64,000 nucleotides of DNA from NCBI RefSeq assembly GCF_018860825.1, contig NZ_JAHKPZ010000015.1, positions 124,001-188,000 on the forward strand, written 5' to 3'. Positions 45,341 to 54,461 of this stretch are shown here, piece after piece. The DNA is from Lacinutrix sp. C3R15. GTDB taxonomy: Bacteria > Bacteroidota > Bacteroidia > Flavobacteriales > Flavobacteriaceae. How positions within the stretch are numbered: the stretch's first letter is position 1; every line of letters begins with the position of its first letter. The notes under the pieces are model-generated. The model saw only the letters and a list, made by a program, of their open reading frames with translations, was not told the DNA's origin and made no database searches. The translations under genes were made by a program, and so were the position numbers.

Positions 45341-45406
45341 GTTAGCGATTGATGCGGCATCCTTTTTTGCCATGAAAAGCAAAAAAGATATAGCGGAAAG
45401 CGCGAC
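45341..45406. repeat. Palindromic intergenic element
   Basis: In the 244-base gap between convergent genes, CTTTTTTGC (45362-45370) pairs with GCAAAAAAG (45379-45387) over 8 bases. The stem extends with AT on each side, and related flanks surround it (AGCGATTGATGCGGCAT on the left, ATAGCGGAAAGCGCGAC on the right). The GC-rich flanks stand out from the local composition. It recalls a palindrome I associate with flavobacterial intergenic regions. It may also terminate both convergent genes. Confidence 0.5.
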
Positions 45407-45496
45407 TTTTTATAAAACCGAAAAGTAAAGTGCCAAATTTGTTTTGGTATCTTGACTTTGCAGGTGTTTGTAAAAAGGAACACCCAAAATAAAAAA

Positions 45497-46987
45497 CTAT
45501 GCTTTTGAAGTTAAGGATTTAAAAAACACAAAACCAAAACCTACAAAAAGCATTAGGTGAAAAGGGAATAAACCAAAGTCTCCTCCTTGATCTCCAACTA
45601 CAAAAGCACTGTACATACCAAATGCAAAATAAAGCATAAGTATACCTTCTATAATTACATTTGCAGAAATATTTTTCTTTAAATATTTATTGCCTTTCCA
45701 GCTATCTGTAAGGCTATTAATATTAAATTTTGGTGTACGTACAAATTCACTTCGTTTACCAAAATGCCCTTCTAAAACAGCAATAGAATTGTGTAGTGAA
45801 AAGCCCATGGCAATAGAGAAAAAGGTAAAGAAAAGTACAATGTATTGTATAAAGTTTTTTACTGTGCTACCATAGGTGTTTTTGTACATATACCAATAAC
45901 ATACAAAGAAAATAATAGTGCTTATTACAAAAAAGCTCATGACATAAAAGTATGGCTTTAAGTGTGCATATTCATTTTTAATATATAGCATTGGTATGCT
46001 TAAAATAGCTACAATAAGTACATTTAAAAACATGGTAGAGTTTAGTAGGTGTAAAAGACCATGCATTTTGGTTTTAGCAGAAATATTATTGCTTTTAAGT
46101 ACTTTAAATAGCATTTTTCTAAAGTTTTCTGCGCCACCTTTGTTCCATCTAAATTGTTGTGAGCGTGCTGCACTAATTACCACTGGTAATTCGGCAGGAG
46201 TTTCTACGTTTTCTAGATACTTAAATTTCCAGTTTTTTAATTGTGCTCTGTAGCTTAAATCTAGGTCTTCGGTTAGTGTGTCTCCTTCCCAGTTTCCTGC
46301 ATCTATAATACAGGTTTTACGCCAAACACCTGCGGTACCATTAAAATTAATAAAGTGTCCTTTACTGTTTCTACCAACTTGCTCTAAGGTAAAATGTGCA
46401 TCTAAGGCAAAGGCTTGAATTTTTGTTAAGGTAGAATAGTTTCTGTTAATATGTGCCCAACGTGTTTGTACTACACCAACTTGTGCGTCTTTAAAATGTG
46501 GAATGGTTTGTAATAACCAATTTTTATTTGGAAGAAAATCGGCATCAAAAATAGCAATGAATTCTCCTTTAGCAATTTTTAATCCTTCTTTTAATGCACC
46601 TGCTTTAAAACCTTGTCTGTTGGTTCTGCAAATGTGCTTAATGTCTAAACCTTGTGCTTTTAGTTTTTCTATTTGTAAAGCTGTGCTGGCTACAGTCTCA
46701 TCTGTAGAGTCATCTAAAACCTGAATTTCTAATTTGTCTTTTGGGTATTCTATTTCTGCAATATTATCTAACAAACGCTCCATAACATACAACTCATTAT
46801 ACACCGGAAGTTGTATAGTTACATAGGGTATTTCTGCCGTATTTTTTAAATTGAATTTTGGCGAATGGTCTTCTTTTTTCTGTGCAGCAATATAATTAAA
46901 CAGTAGGTTTAGTTGCGCTAATGCATAAAAGAAAATTAGCAATAATGAAATAGTGTAAATGGTGATGATGATTGTTTCTAAAATCAT
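45497..46987 (-). CDS. Cellulose-synthase-like GT2 membrane glycosyltransferase
   Basis: This 496-residue processive-type GT2 enzyme has an N-terminal membrane helix and a cytosolic catalytic domain. Motifs are VLDDSTDET (D1), IFDADFLPNK (DxD), LTEDLDLSYRAQ (TED) and QQFRWNKGGAENF (QxxRW). Four C-terminal membrane helices follow. The QxxRW motif and topology fit polysaccharide or glycolipid synthases of the ceramide-glucosyltransferase/CESA type. Its ATG overlaps the stop of the upstream GT2 gene by 4 bases, so the two form one leftward unit. Confidence 0.9.
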   Translation of the reverse strand: MILETIIITIYTISLLLIFFYALAQLNLLFNYIAAQKKEDHSPKFNLKNTAEIPYVTIQLPVYNELYVMERLLDNIAEIEYPKDKLEIQVLDDSTDETVASTALQIEKLKAQGLDIKHICRTNRQGFKAGALKEGLKIAKGEFIAIFDADFLPNKNWLLQTIPHFKDAQVGVVQTRWAHINRNYSTLTKIQAFALDAHFTLEQVGRNSKGHFINFNGTAGVWRKTCIIDAGNWEGDTLTEDLDLSYRAQLKNWKFKYLENVETPAELPVVISAARSQQFRWNKGGAENFRKMLFKVLKSNNISAKTKMHGLLHLLNSTMFLNVLIVAILSIPMLYIKNEYAHLKPYFYVMSFFVISTIIFFVCYWYMYKNTYGSTVKNFIQYIVLFFTFFSIAMGFSLHNSIAVLEGHFGKRSEFVRTPKFNINSLTDSWKGNKYLKKNISANVIIEGILMLYFAFGMYSAFVVGDQGGDFGLFPFHLMLFVGFGFVFFKSLTSKA

Positions 46988-47676
46988 TTTTTAAAGCTGT
47001 ATTTAAAGATCCAACCTAATATTTTAATTCCTGCAAAAATACTTCCTTTTACGGTTCCTGAAACTTTAGAAACACCAATTCTGTTTCTGTAATGTACAGG
47101 AATTTCAATATAAGATAATTTTTGCTTAAGTACTTTTAATTGCATCTCTACGGTCCAACCATAGGTTTTATCTTCCATGTTTAAGGCTAAAAGCTTTTTG
47201 TATTTAATGGCACGAAAAGGACCAAGATCTGTAAATCTTGCTCCAAAAAAGAGTTTCATTAAAAATGTGGCTAGCCAATTACCAAAAATTTGTTGCGGAG
47301 TCATAGCACCTAATTCGCGTAACTCTTTAACTCTAGATCCAACTACAAAATCGGTATTGTTTTCTATAATTGGGGCTACTAATTTTGTTAATTCTTCTGG
47401 GTAATCACTATAATCACCATCTAGAAATACAATAATGTCTGGTTTTGTTTCTTGCTGTGCAATGTAATGCATTCCTTTTAAACAAGCATAACCATATCCT
47501 TTTTGATTTTCGGTTAAAACGGTTGCACCTGCATTTTCAGCATTTTTTTCTGTAGCATCTGTAGAGTTGTTGCTTACTACAATAATTTCAGAAACCGTTT
47601 CCGGAATGTCATGAATTACTTGAGATATAGCGTCTGCTTCGTTATAAGCAGGAATAATTACTTTTATTAGAGGCAT
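46984..47676 (-). CDS. GT2 glycosyltransferase (polyprenyl-phosphate sugar transferase-like)
   Basis: This 230-residue soluble GT-A enzyme has IKVIIPAYNEADAISQVIHD, IIVVSNNSTDAT and VFLDGDYSDYPEEL (the DxD-type site), and then VVGSRVKE and GPFRAIKY, which are typical of DPM1-like and flavobacterial UDP-glucose:polyprenyl transferases. It probably loads a sugar on a polyprenyl or similar lipid carrier. It is first in the unit and has a perfect -7 element 20 bases upstream. The polytopic GT87-like protein encoded at 41.5 kb could use such a donor. Confidence 0.88.
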   Translation of the reverse strand: MPLIKVIIPAYNEADAISQVIHDIPETVSEIIVVSNNSTDATEKNAENAGATVLTENQKGYGYACLKGMHYIAQQETKPDIIVFLDGDYSDYPEELTKLVAPIIENNTDFVVGSRVKELRELGAMTPQQIFGNWLATFLMKLFFGARFTDLGPFRAIKYKKLLALNMEDKTYGWTVEMQLKVLKQKLSYIEIPVHYRNRIGVSKVSGTVKGSIFAGIKILGWIFKYSFKK

Positions 47677-47977
47677 TAATTTTTACTTAGGAAATGCAAA
47701 AGTACAATACTAATATTCATAATTAGTAATAATTGCTGCTGTTTCTTTAACATATTTTTTGGTTTTGTGGAGTTAGCATGACAAAATGCTACACTTTTTT
47801 AGTTTTAAGTGTAATTAATGTATCTTTTTTTACCTGCGCTTGTACAAGAATGCTTTTCATTGCATTTTGATTTTTAGGCAAGATGTTCATGAATTAGTAA
47901 TTTGGTTACTAGTTTAGATTCCTATAACAATAAAAAATAGTTGTTTTGGGTATAAAGTTAAAGGGGGTGAGCTAAGT
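47677..47977. other. Non-coding gap between two leftward units
   Basis: These 301 bases hold no convincing ORF. They contain the GT2 promoter element, a 7-bp stem TACACTT (47790-47796) with AAGTGTA (47807-47813), and a 6-bp stem TAGTAA/TTACTA (47895-47911). Either stem could act in ending the polyferredoxin transcript, though neither has a strong T-run on the minus strand. Confidence 0.5.
47697..47704 (-). promoter_or_regulatory. -7 promoter element of the GT2 gene pair
   Basis: On the minus strand the sequence is TACTTTTG, an exact TAnnTTTG match, 20 bases upstream of the ATG at 47676. Confidence 0.45.
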
Positions 47978-49567
47978 CTAATTTTTGTTCACATAATCCA
48001 TTAAATCTACATCGTTACCTAAAAGGATTTCTGTAGGATTGATACGGCCTTGCATAGAATCGTTTTCTAGTTTTAAAACACCTCTAGGGCAAACAGCTGA
48101 ACAGATACCACAACCAACACAGCTAGAACGTACAATATTTTCTCCTTTTTGTGCATAAGCTCTAACGTCTATTCCCATTTCGCAACTGTTAGAACAGTTA
48201 CCACAAGAAATACATTGTCCGCCATTGGTAGTAATTCTAAATTTAGAAAATAAACGCTGTTGAAAGCCTAAAACGGCAGCCATTGGGCAACCAAATCTAC
48301 ACCAGGATCTGTTACCTAAAATAGGGTAAAAACCTGTGCCAATAACTCCTGAAAAAATAGAGCCTATGTATATACCGTAGGTAGACCTTAGTGTTCCTGC
48401 TTTTATAAAAAACACATTATCTGTAGTTCCTGTAAAATGAAGAATTAGTAATAAGGCAATAGTGGCAAAAAAACCGATTGCTCCATATTTTGCATCCTTA
48501 CCAAATTCTTTGCCTTTAAAGTATAATACAGCAGTAAAAAGTAAGGTTAAGAAGCCAATTACTAAGGCGATAAATACGCCTCTTGTTAACCAAAAGTCAT
48601 TACTGTCATATCCTAAATAGGTGTAAATCATAGCGGTTGTCATGACCACAGAAAACACTAAAACGGTGTGTATTAACCAACGTTCTAGTTTCCAAGCAGA
48701 CATTTTTTTTGAGGATAATTGTCTAAAAGAATCTCCAGCTGTTTCTGCTAAACCACCACAACCACAAACCCATGAGCAGTACCAGCGTTTTCCATATTTG
48801 TAGGTTAAAATAGGTGAAATAACAAAGATGGAAATAATACCAAAAAGAAGCAATGCTAAACCAATAGTTCCGTTAGATAAAAAGCCGTTCACAGACCATT
48901 CATCAAAAATATAATAGTTAAGTGGCCACATAGATTTTAAATCGTAGTATGGCAAATCGTTATTCATTACATACATAAATTCAGGAATCAAAAAGGCGAA
49001 ACCTAATTGAAAAAACATCACCGAAACGGTACGTACTTGTTGGTAGCGATTGTGTCTGTATTTTAGTATAAATTTGTATCCAAAGGCTAAAATAGCAACT
49101 GTATATAAGGTACCATAAACAAACCATTGGCTTGCTGCTCTGCCAGAAAGCAATTTGCTTAAGGGATCAAACAAACTAATTAAACCAGTGTTTGCTTCGC
49201 CATCTGTGGCTAAACCTAAATATTTAGGAAAAAAGTATAGTACAATATAGAATGTGGTAAGAATAACACCAACAATCCATCCCCAAACACCGCGAGAAGA
49301 AATAGATTTAAACCAAACACCATCATTTTTTATACCTTCTAGTTTATTAAGATAAGCACCTCTGGCATACCCAATTATTCCTAAAGAAATACAGCCTAAA
49401 GCAAGAGTTAAAAATAGAGCTTTGTTAGGAAAATTAGTATTTAAAAGGGCTAATGCAAGAATAAATAGTCCTATTACTCCTATAGCTAAGGCTATTTTTT
49501 GCTTGTTAGAAATATCTAAAGCATCCGGTTTTGCTAAAGACATGCTGTGATTTAATTTATTACTCAT
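47978..49567 (-). CDS. Polytopic 4Fe-4S protein of the NosR/NapH type
   Basis: This 529-residue inner-membrane protein has about 9-10 transmembrane helices and several Cys motifs. Two membrane-flanking CxxxC(x)C-type loops (WYCSWVCGCGG and SWCRFGCPMA) are typical of NosR/NapH-like quinol-linked proteins. A C-terminal ferredoxin part has two 4Fe-4S motifs, CISCGNCSNSC and CVGCGICSAVCP. It should pass electrons between quinol and a periplasmic or cytoplasmic partner. The flavoprotein gene ends 2 bases upstream, so the two are coupled. No nos, nap or nrf genes are nearby, so the partner is unknown. Confidence 0.87.
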   Translation of the reverse strand: MSNKLNHSMSLAKPDALDISNKQKIALAIGVIGLFILALALLNTNFPNKALFLTLALGCISLGIIGYARGAYLNKLEGIKNDGVWFKSISSRGVWGWIVGVILTTFYIVLYFFPKYLGLATDGEANTGLISLFDPLSKLLSGRAASQWFVYGTLYTVAILAFGYKFILKYRHNRYQQVRTVSVMFFQLGFAFLIPEFMYVMNNDLPYYDLKSMWPLNYYIFDEWSVNGFLSNGTIGLALLLFGIISIFVISPILTYKYGKRWYCSWVCGCGGLAETAGDSFRQLSSKKMSAWKLERWLIHTVLVFSVVMTTAMIYTYLGYDSNDFWLTRGVFIALVIGFLTLLFTAVLYFKGKEFGKDAKYGAIGFFATIALLLILHFTGTTDNVFFIKAGTLRSTYGIYIGSIFSGVIGTGFYPILGNRSWCRFGCPMAAVLGFQQRLFSKFRITTNGGQCISCGNCSNSCEMGIDVRAYAQKGENIVRSSCVGCGICSAVCPRGVLKLENDSMQGRINPTEILLGNDVDLMDYVNKN

Positions 49568-49569
49568 AA

Positions 49570-50874
49570 TTAGGCGGTTTGAAATTGGTTGTTAAAAGCA
49601 GTTTGAATTGCTGTTTCATAATGGCTATATAATTCTGGGTCAAAATTAGCTTCAGCTAAGTGGTTTATTACATAAGCTACATCGCGTTTTTGGGTTAACC
49701 AGGTATCAAAGGTTTCATGACGCATTCGTATGCCAAAAGTATTTATACCTAAAAACAGGTTGGTGTCTTTATGGTAGGCAACTGTAATGCATTTGGTGTC
49801 GTCTTCATGTTTCCAATGAAAGTGTTTTTCGTATTCTGGTTTTCCTCTGCTTCCAAAAACCCAACCATAGGTTTGGTATTCTATATCTAAAAATTTGGCC
49901 GAATTAAACCAATGTCCTGGTTTGTATTCTCTTTTATTGCCACAAATTGTTTGAGCAAGTGTTTCTCCCATCATGCGTCCTGTGTACCAAACCGCTTCAA
50001 TGGGTCTTCTATTGCCAATGGCTTTGTGTTGTTCTGCACAATCACCAATAGCATACACATCTGGAATGTTGGTTTCTAAAAAACGGTTTACCAAAACACC
50101 TCTTCCTAATTCAATTTTAGAAGTTTTTAAAAAGTCGATGTTTGGTGTAACACCAGCTGTTAAACCAACCACGTTGCATGCAATTTCTTCGCCTGTTTCT
50201 TCAATAATAATAGATTTTACGTTACCATTTTCATCGGCAACAATTTCTTTTAAATTGGTGTTTAAGCGTAAATCTATATGATGGTTTTTAATGTGTCTGT
50301 TAATCATTTGGCTTTCACCTTCTGGTAAAACACCATTCCAGAAACTGGTTTCTCTAACTAAAAAAGTAACAGGAATGTTACGCGAATTCAGCATTTCGGC
50401 AAGTTCAATTCCTATTAAACCTCCTCCAACAATTACAGCTCTTTTACATACTTTATTGTTGGGTGCATAGATTTCCAGATTGTCTACATCTTGTTTGCTA
50501 TATAAACCTTGAGCACCTTTTAAGTCTTGTCCTGGCCAACCAAATTTGTTAGGTTTACTTCCTGTTGCAATAATGAGTTTATCATAGGTTACGCTGTCTC
50601 CTTCTTGAAAATGAAGTGTTTTATTATCGGTATCTACCGTTTTTACAAAACCTTGTTTTAGTGCTATTCTATTTTTCTCCCAAAACCAATCTTCATAGGG
50701 TTTTGTGTGTTCATATTTCATGTGTCCCATGTATATATACATAAGCGCTGTTCTAGAAAAGAAATGTTTTGTTTCTGCTGAGATTATAGTGATTTTTTTA
50801 TCCGAGTTTTTTCTAATGTGCCTGGCAGCTGTTACTCCAGAAATTCCGTTTCCTATAATTACAATATGTTCCAT
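49570..50874 (-). CDS. NAD(P)H/FAD-dependent pyridine nucleotide-disulfide-type oxidoreductase
   Basis: This 434-residue protein opens with the FAD-binding VIIGNGISGVTAARHIRK and has LIIATGSKP and the NAD-binding VIVGGGLIGIELAEMLNSR, followed by YAIGDCAEQ. It resembles NirB/rubredoxin-reductase-type enzymes without the redox-active disulfide. The C-terminal 120 residues (about 310-434; GHWFNSAKFLDIEYQTYGWV) form an extra domain. It probably transfers electrons from NAD(P)H to the NosR/NapH-like polyferredoxin encoded 2 bases downstream. The pairing is the main functional clue. Confidence 0.88.
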   Translation of the reverse strand: MEHIVIIGNGISGVTAARHIRKNSDKKITIISAETKHFFSRTALMYIYMGHMKYEHTKPYEDWFWEKNRIALKQGFVKTVDTDNKTLHFQEGDSVTYDKLIIATGSKPNKFGWPGQDLKGAQGLYSKQDVDNLEIYAPNNKVCKRAVIVGGGLIGIELAEMLNSRNIPVTFLVRETSFWNGVLPEGESQMINRHIKNHHIDLRLNTNLKEIVADENGNVKSIIIEETGEEIACNVVGLTAGVTPNIDFLKTSKIELGRGVLVNRFLETNIPDVYAIGDCAEQHKAIGNRRPIEAVWYTGRMMGETLAQTICGNKREYKPGHWFNSAKFLDIEYQTYGWVFGSRGKPEYEKHFHWKHEDDTKCITVAYHKDTNLFLGINTFGIRMRHETFDTWLTQKRDVAYVINHLAEANFDPELYSHYETAIQTAFNNQFQTA

Positions 50875-50943
50875 AAAGTTGGTTTAGTTATCCGCTTTGT
50901 CGAAAGTTAAGTTAAAACCTTAAGGCAATAATTTCATTTTGTT

Positions 50944-50951
50944 TAATTTTG
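50944..50951 (+). promoter_or_regulatory. -7 promoter element of the GH113-like gene
   Basis: TAATTTTG matches TAnnTTTG exactly and ends 17 bases before the ATG at 50969. It overlaps codons that an upstream TTG start would use, which supports the ATG as the true start. Confidence 0.5.
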
Positions 50952-50968
50952 GGTTTAAATTAACAAGT

Positions 50969-51976
50969 ATGCGTTTACTATTAAAGGTTGTTTTTTTTGT
51001 GTTTTTGTTTTCCTGTTCTATGTCTCCAATACGAAAGGAAAAAATTAATGGTGTGAGTTTTGTGGCCTCCAGAACGCTTGTTAAAGATACGCATATTGCT
51101 CCAGTAGTTAATATTCATGCCAATTATGCCGCAATAATGCCATTTGGTTTTATACAAGAATTACAAGATCCAGAAGTGGTATATAATAAAAACAGGCAGT
51201 GGTTTGGCGAAACTGTTTTAGGAGCAAAACAATATATTGAAGCGTTACAAAAGAAAAATATAAAAATCATGCTGAAACCTCAAATTTGGGTTAGAAAAGG
51301 GGAGTTCACAGGTTATATAAAAATGCAAAACGAAGAAGACTGGAAGCGATTAGAAACTTCTTACACCAGGTTTATTTTAGATTATGCCGCTTTAGCGGAA
51401 GAAACAAAGGCAGAAATTTTATGTATTGGTACAGAGTTAGAACAGTTTGTTATTAACAGACCCGATTTCTGGAAGCAATTAATTGTGGAAATAAGAAAAG
51501 TATATAAAGGAAAGCTTACCTATGCTGCCAATTGGGATGAATTTAAAAGAACACCTTTTTGGAGCGATTTAGATTTTATTGGTATTGATGCTTATTTTCC
51601 TGTGAGCGAAGAAAAAACACCAAGCCTGGAATCTTGTTTAGAAGGTTGGAAACCACACGTAGCCACTATAGAGTTTTTTTATAAAAACTATAAAAAACCC
51701 ATTTTATTTACCGAGTTTGGTTACAGGAGTGTAGACTATGCAGCAAAAGAACCATGGCGAAGTGATAGGAGTATGACTAGTGTAAACCTTGAAGCACAAA
51801 CCAATACTACCCAAGCGTTGCTGCAAACCTTTTGGAAAGAAGATTGGTTTGCTGGTGGTTTTATTTGGAAATGGTTTCATAATCACCATGAAGTAGGAGG
51901 GGAAACAAACAACCGATTTACACCACAAAATAAACCTGTAGAAAAAGTAATTAAAGAAGTGTATAAGGCATTTTAA
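50969..51976 (+). CDS. GH113-like glycoside hydrolase lipoprotein
   Basis: The ATG at 50969 is chosen: it gives a clean lipoprotein signal (LLLKVVFFVFLFSC, Cys16), and the promoter element lies just upstream. The 335-residue protein is a TIM-barrel enzyme like GH113 beta-mannanases. It shows NYAAIMPFGFIQE, IKIMLKPQIWVRKGEF, LCIGTELEQF (acid/base Glu position), IGIDAYFPV and PILFTEFGYRS (nucleophile Glu position), then GGFIWKWF. It should act on a beta-mannan-like or other beta-glycan outside the inner membrane. It is not beside other mannan genes, so the substrate is open. Confidence 0.85.
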   Translation: MRLLLKVVFFVFLFSCSMSPIRKEKINGVSFVASRTLVKDTHIAPVVNIHANYAAIMPFGFIQELQDPEVVYNKNRQWFGETVLGAKQYIEALQKKNIKIMLKPQIWVRKGEFTGYIKMQNEEDWKRLETSYTRFILDYAALAEETKAEILCIGTELEQFVINRPDFWKQLIVEIRKVYKGKLTYAANWDEFKRTPFWSDLDFIGIDAYFPVSEEKTPSLESCLEGWKPHVATIEFFYKNYKKPILFTEFGYRSVDYAAKEPWRSDRSMTSVNLEAQTNTTQALLQTFWKEDWFAGGFIWKWFHNHHEVGGETNNRFTPQNKPVEKVIKEVYKAF

Positions 51977-52078
51977 GTTAATAATTTAGTAATGCACAAA
52001 TAGGTTATTTAATTACTAAAAATAGGTTATTTACTAGTAGGTAAGTAATACATAAAACGAATACTGTAAAGAGAACAC

Positions 52079-52816
52079 ATGAAACATAGTAGAACACTGG
52101 TAATAGGAGATATTCATGGCGGATTAAAAGCTTTAAAACAGTTGCTTCAACGTATAGCGGTAACCCCAAAAGATAACTTTATTTTTCTTGGTGATTATGT
52201 TGATGGTTGGAGTGATTCTGCCCAAGTAATTGCGTTTTTGATAGATTTTTCAAAACAATATGATTGTACGTTTATAAGAGGAAATCATGATGTTTGGTGT
52301 ATGCAATGGCTGGAAACAGGAAGCGTAAATGACTCTTGGTACTTACATGGAGGAAAAGAAACTATAGCCAGTTATAAAACCATTACCAATGCGGAAAAAA
52401 AAGAACATCTTCAGTTTTTTAAAGCTACAGAGCTTTATCTGTTAGATGCTAAAAACAGATTGTTTTTACATGCAGGATTTACCTCTATGCATGGTGTTGA
52501 AAGAGAAGTAAGTCCGGAAAGTCTTTATTATGATAGAACCCTTTGGGAGATGGCTTTAACTATGGATAAAAGTATTCCTAAAGATTCCATAATTTACCCA
52601 AATCGATTAAAGCATTACCATGAGATTTATATTGGTCATACACCAACCACTAATTTTAATAAGCACACACCTACTAAGGCGGTAAATATTTGGAATGTAG
52701 ATACAGGAGCTGCATTTAAAGGAAAACTATCTGCAATAGATATTGATACTAAAGAAATCTATCAAAGTGATGAAGTATACACCTTTTACCTAAACGAACT
52801 AGGCAGAAATAAGTAG
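52079..52816 (+). CDS. Metallophosphoesterase (PPP/ApaH-type protein phosphatase family)
   Basis: This 245-residue protein has the complete PPP-type set: VIGDIHGGLKAL (GDxHG), FIFLGDYVDGWSDS (GDxVDRG-like, with Trp in place of Arg), IRGNHDVWCM (GNHD) and later LFLHAGF and IYIGHTPTTN. All metal ligands are present. It may dephosphorylate proteins or bis-nucleotides; the Trp in the GDYVDGW loop differs from the usual Arg and could alter substrate use. It stands alone, converging with the last arsenosugar-cluster gene 29 bases away. Confidence 0.9.
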   Translation: MKHSRTLVIGDIHGGLKALKQLLQRIAVTPKDNFIFLGDYVDGWSDSAQVIAFLIDFSKQYDCTFIRGNHDVWCMQWLETGSVNDSWYLHGGKETIASYKTITNAEKKEHLQFFKATELYLLDAKNRLFLHAGFTSMHGVEREVSPESLYYDRTLWEMALTMDKSIPKDSIIYPNRLKHYHEIYIGHTPTTNFNKHTPTKAVNIWNVDTGAAFKGKLSAIDIDTKEIYQSDEVYTFYLNELGRNK

Positions 52817-52845
52817 CCTAATTTAAAAGGTTATTCTGTTTTATG

Positions 52846-53544
52846 CTAATAAATATGCTTTTTGTAATAGGCATGCAAACTATCTGGAGAAGCACCAAGC
52901 CACTTTTTTATATAAATAGCCCAGAAGTGATATTGTAGTTTCCATACGCCATGTTTTTCATACAATCTAGCTGAGGTTTTAATCTTTTTATTAATAACAA
53001 CAAATTGGTTGCGCTTATAGAGCTCGCTAATTAAAATATAGTCTTCGTAAATAATATAATCTTCATTAAAACCACCAATTTCGTAAAATAAAGCTTTTGT
53101 TATAAACTGACTTTGGTCACCTCCTCGACAAGCTTTCCAATTAAATTTAGTAAACCAACTTGCTAGCTGTAACCACCAATGGCTGCTATTAAATTGTAGC
53201 CTAAAGCAACCAGCAAGATGCTTTTTTTTTACTTCATTAAGTATTAGTTGGTCAAAGTTTTTTGGCGGAAAAGAATCGGCATGTAAAAAATATAAAATAG
53301 AACCAGAAGCAGCTTTAGCTCCAATATTCATTTGTTTGGCTCTACCTTTTTTAGCATGTAAAAGGTGAATTTTTAAATCTAAATTAGTTACAATTTCTTG
53401 AGATCCATCTGTGCTTCCTCCATCTACAACAATAATTTCTTTTAGGTTTTGTAAAGATGCATTGTTAGTTAAATGAAGCAGCAGTTTTTCAATATTCTCC
53501 GCTTCGTTCAACATTGGAATTATTATCGAAATGGAGTTTTTCAT
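52846..53544 (-). CDS. GT2 glycosyltransferase of the arsenosugar-cluster type (TIGR04283-like)
   Basis: This 232-residue GT-A enzyme has ISIIIPMLNEAENIEKLLLH, VDGGSTDGSQEI, the family-typical KGRAKQMNIGAKAASG, LYFLHADSFPP (DxD-equivalent) and CRGGDQSQFITKALF. These are the features I associate with the TIGR04283 family found in arsenosugar loci. It may transfer the aglycone-side or ribose-side sugar in arsenosugar formation; the precise step is unproven. It is the last of the nine leftward cluster genes, 85 bases after the DUF547 gene, with a dispersed palindrome in between. Confidence 0.85.
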   Translation of the reverse strand: MKNSISIIIPMLNEAENIEKLLLHLTNNASLQNLKEIIVVDGGSTDGSQEIVTNLDLKIHLLHAKKGRAKQMNIGAKAASGSILYFLHADSFPPKNFDQLILNEVKKKHLAGCFRLQFNSSHWWLQLASWFTKFNWKACRGGDQSQFITKALFYEIGGFNEDYIIYEDYILISELYKRNQFVVINKKIKTSARLYEKHGVWKLQYHFWAIYIKKWLGASPDSLHAYYKKHIY

Positions 53545-53595
53545 AGTTGGTCACTTAAAGTGAAAATAGGAGTCTACTTAATTTATTGCTTGATT

Positions 53596-53622
53596 GTGGA
53601 TTCCTGCTTTCTCAGGAATAAC
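53596..53622 (-). repeat. Dispersed palindromic element, copy 2
   Basis: Read on the minus strand, these 27 bases match the copy at 13363-13389 at 23 of 27 positions, including ATTCCTG, CAGGAAT and the trailing CCAC. The copy lies in the 85-base gap between two cluster genes. Confidence 0.65.
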
Positions 53623-53629
53623 AGTAAAG

Positions 53630-54421
53630 TTACTCATTTAAGCTCCAATTGTAATCTTTATAGCTTTTTTTTGCGTTGGAAGAAATTTGTACTTCAGCAT
53701 AGGTGTTTAAAAAATCAATAAGGCTTCCGTTCTGTTTAAAATCTTTAGAAAACCATTGAAATATTTTTGAAATTTTAATGCTATCTGAAGCTATTTCGTT
53801 TCTGTTTTTATCTGCTAAAAAAGCTTTTGTAGCAGCAGTGAGCTGTTCTTCTAGTTTTGTAGCAGTAAAGGCTTGGTTTTGTAATTTCGGACAAGAAAAA
53901 GAAGCGCATACAATAGCAAAATGAATTCTAGGTTCGTTCATTTTACGTAAAATTTCATGCTCGATTTCATTTAAATTGTACCATTTTTCACCTAGTTTCC
54001 ATAGTTTTTGATCCCAAGGGTCTTTAATGTCTTTGATGCTTTTTACAGGGTAATTTTTAATTATTAAATCTACTGTTAATGCATTGTATGCGTTAATCCA
54101 ATACGCAAGTTTGTCTTTTTTAGTCCAAGTTTTGGTTGGCATGTTTTTACCTAAAGAGGTAATGTAAGCATGCAATTCTGTTGGGTTGTTTTTAAAAGCG
54201 ATGTAGTTTACATGGCCTGTTTTAGAAACATTTTTTTGTAATAATGTATTCCATGCATCGTGATTAAAAGCTTCAGGAATTTTGTTTTTAGTAAGGACTT
54301 CTTGCGGTTTTACAGTAGTGGTTTCTGTTTTTTTAATTTGGTTACCAGGTGTTACTTGTTTGGCAAAAACACAAGAAGTGGTAACGAGAATTGTAAAAAG
54401 AATAAGACTAAAATGTTTCAT
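53630..54421 (-). CDS. DUF547-family exported protein
   Basis: The start is set at the ATG at 54421 (MKHFSLILFTILVTT) because it begins a signal peptide; an upstream in-frame extension is not needed. The 263-residue protein may be cleaved at VFA-K or lipid-modified at Cys18. DUF547 hallmarks are LAYWINAYNALTVDLIIKNY, HEILRKMNEPRIHFAIVCAS and CPKLQNQAFTATKLEEQL. DUF547 proteins have a papain/transglutaminase-like fold but unclear activity; they recur in arsenosugar loci. Here it lies within that cluster, after the desaturase-family gene. Confidence 0.87.
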   Translation of the reverse strand: MKHFSLILFTILVTTSCVFAKQVTPGNQIKKTETTTVKPQEVLTKNKIPEAFNHDAWNTLLQKNVSKTGHVNYIAFKNNPTELHAYITSLGKNMPTKTWTKKDKLAYWINAYNALTVDLIIKNYPVKSIKDIKDPWDQKLWKLGEKWYNLNEIEHEILRKMNEPRIHFAIVCASFSCPKLQNQAFTATKLEEQLTAATKAFLADKNRNEIASDSIKISKIFQWFSKDFKQNGSLIDFLNTYAEVQISSNAKKSYKDYNWSLNE

Positions 54422-54461
54422 GTAATTTGTTTTCTTTTTCGTCAATTCAAGACGCACTACC

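Noticed and set aside
50939-50968. Upstream TTG start adding ten residues to the GH113-like protein
   Set aside because: It would place extra residues before a clean lipoprotein signal and would overlap the exact -7 element at 50944-50951.
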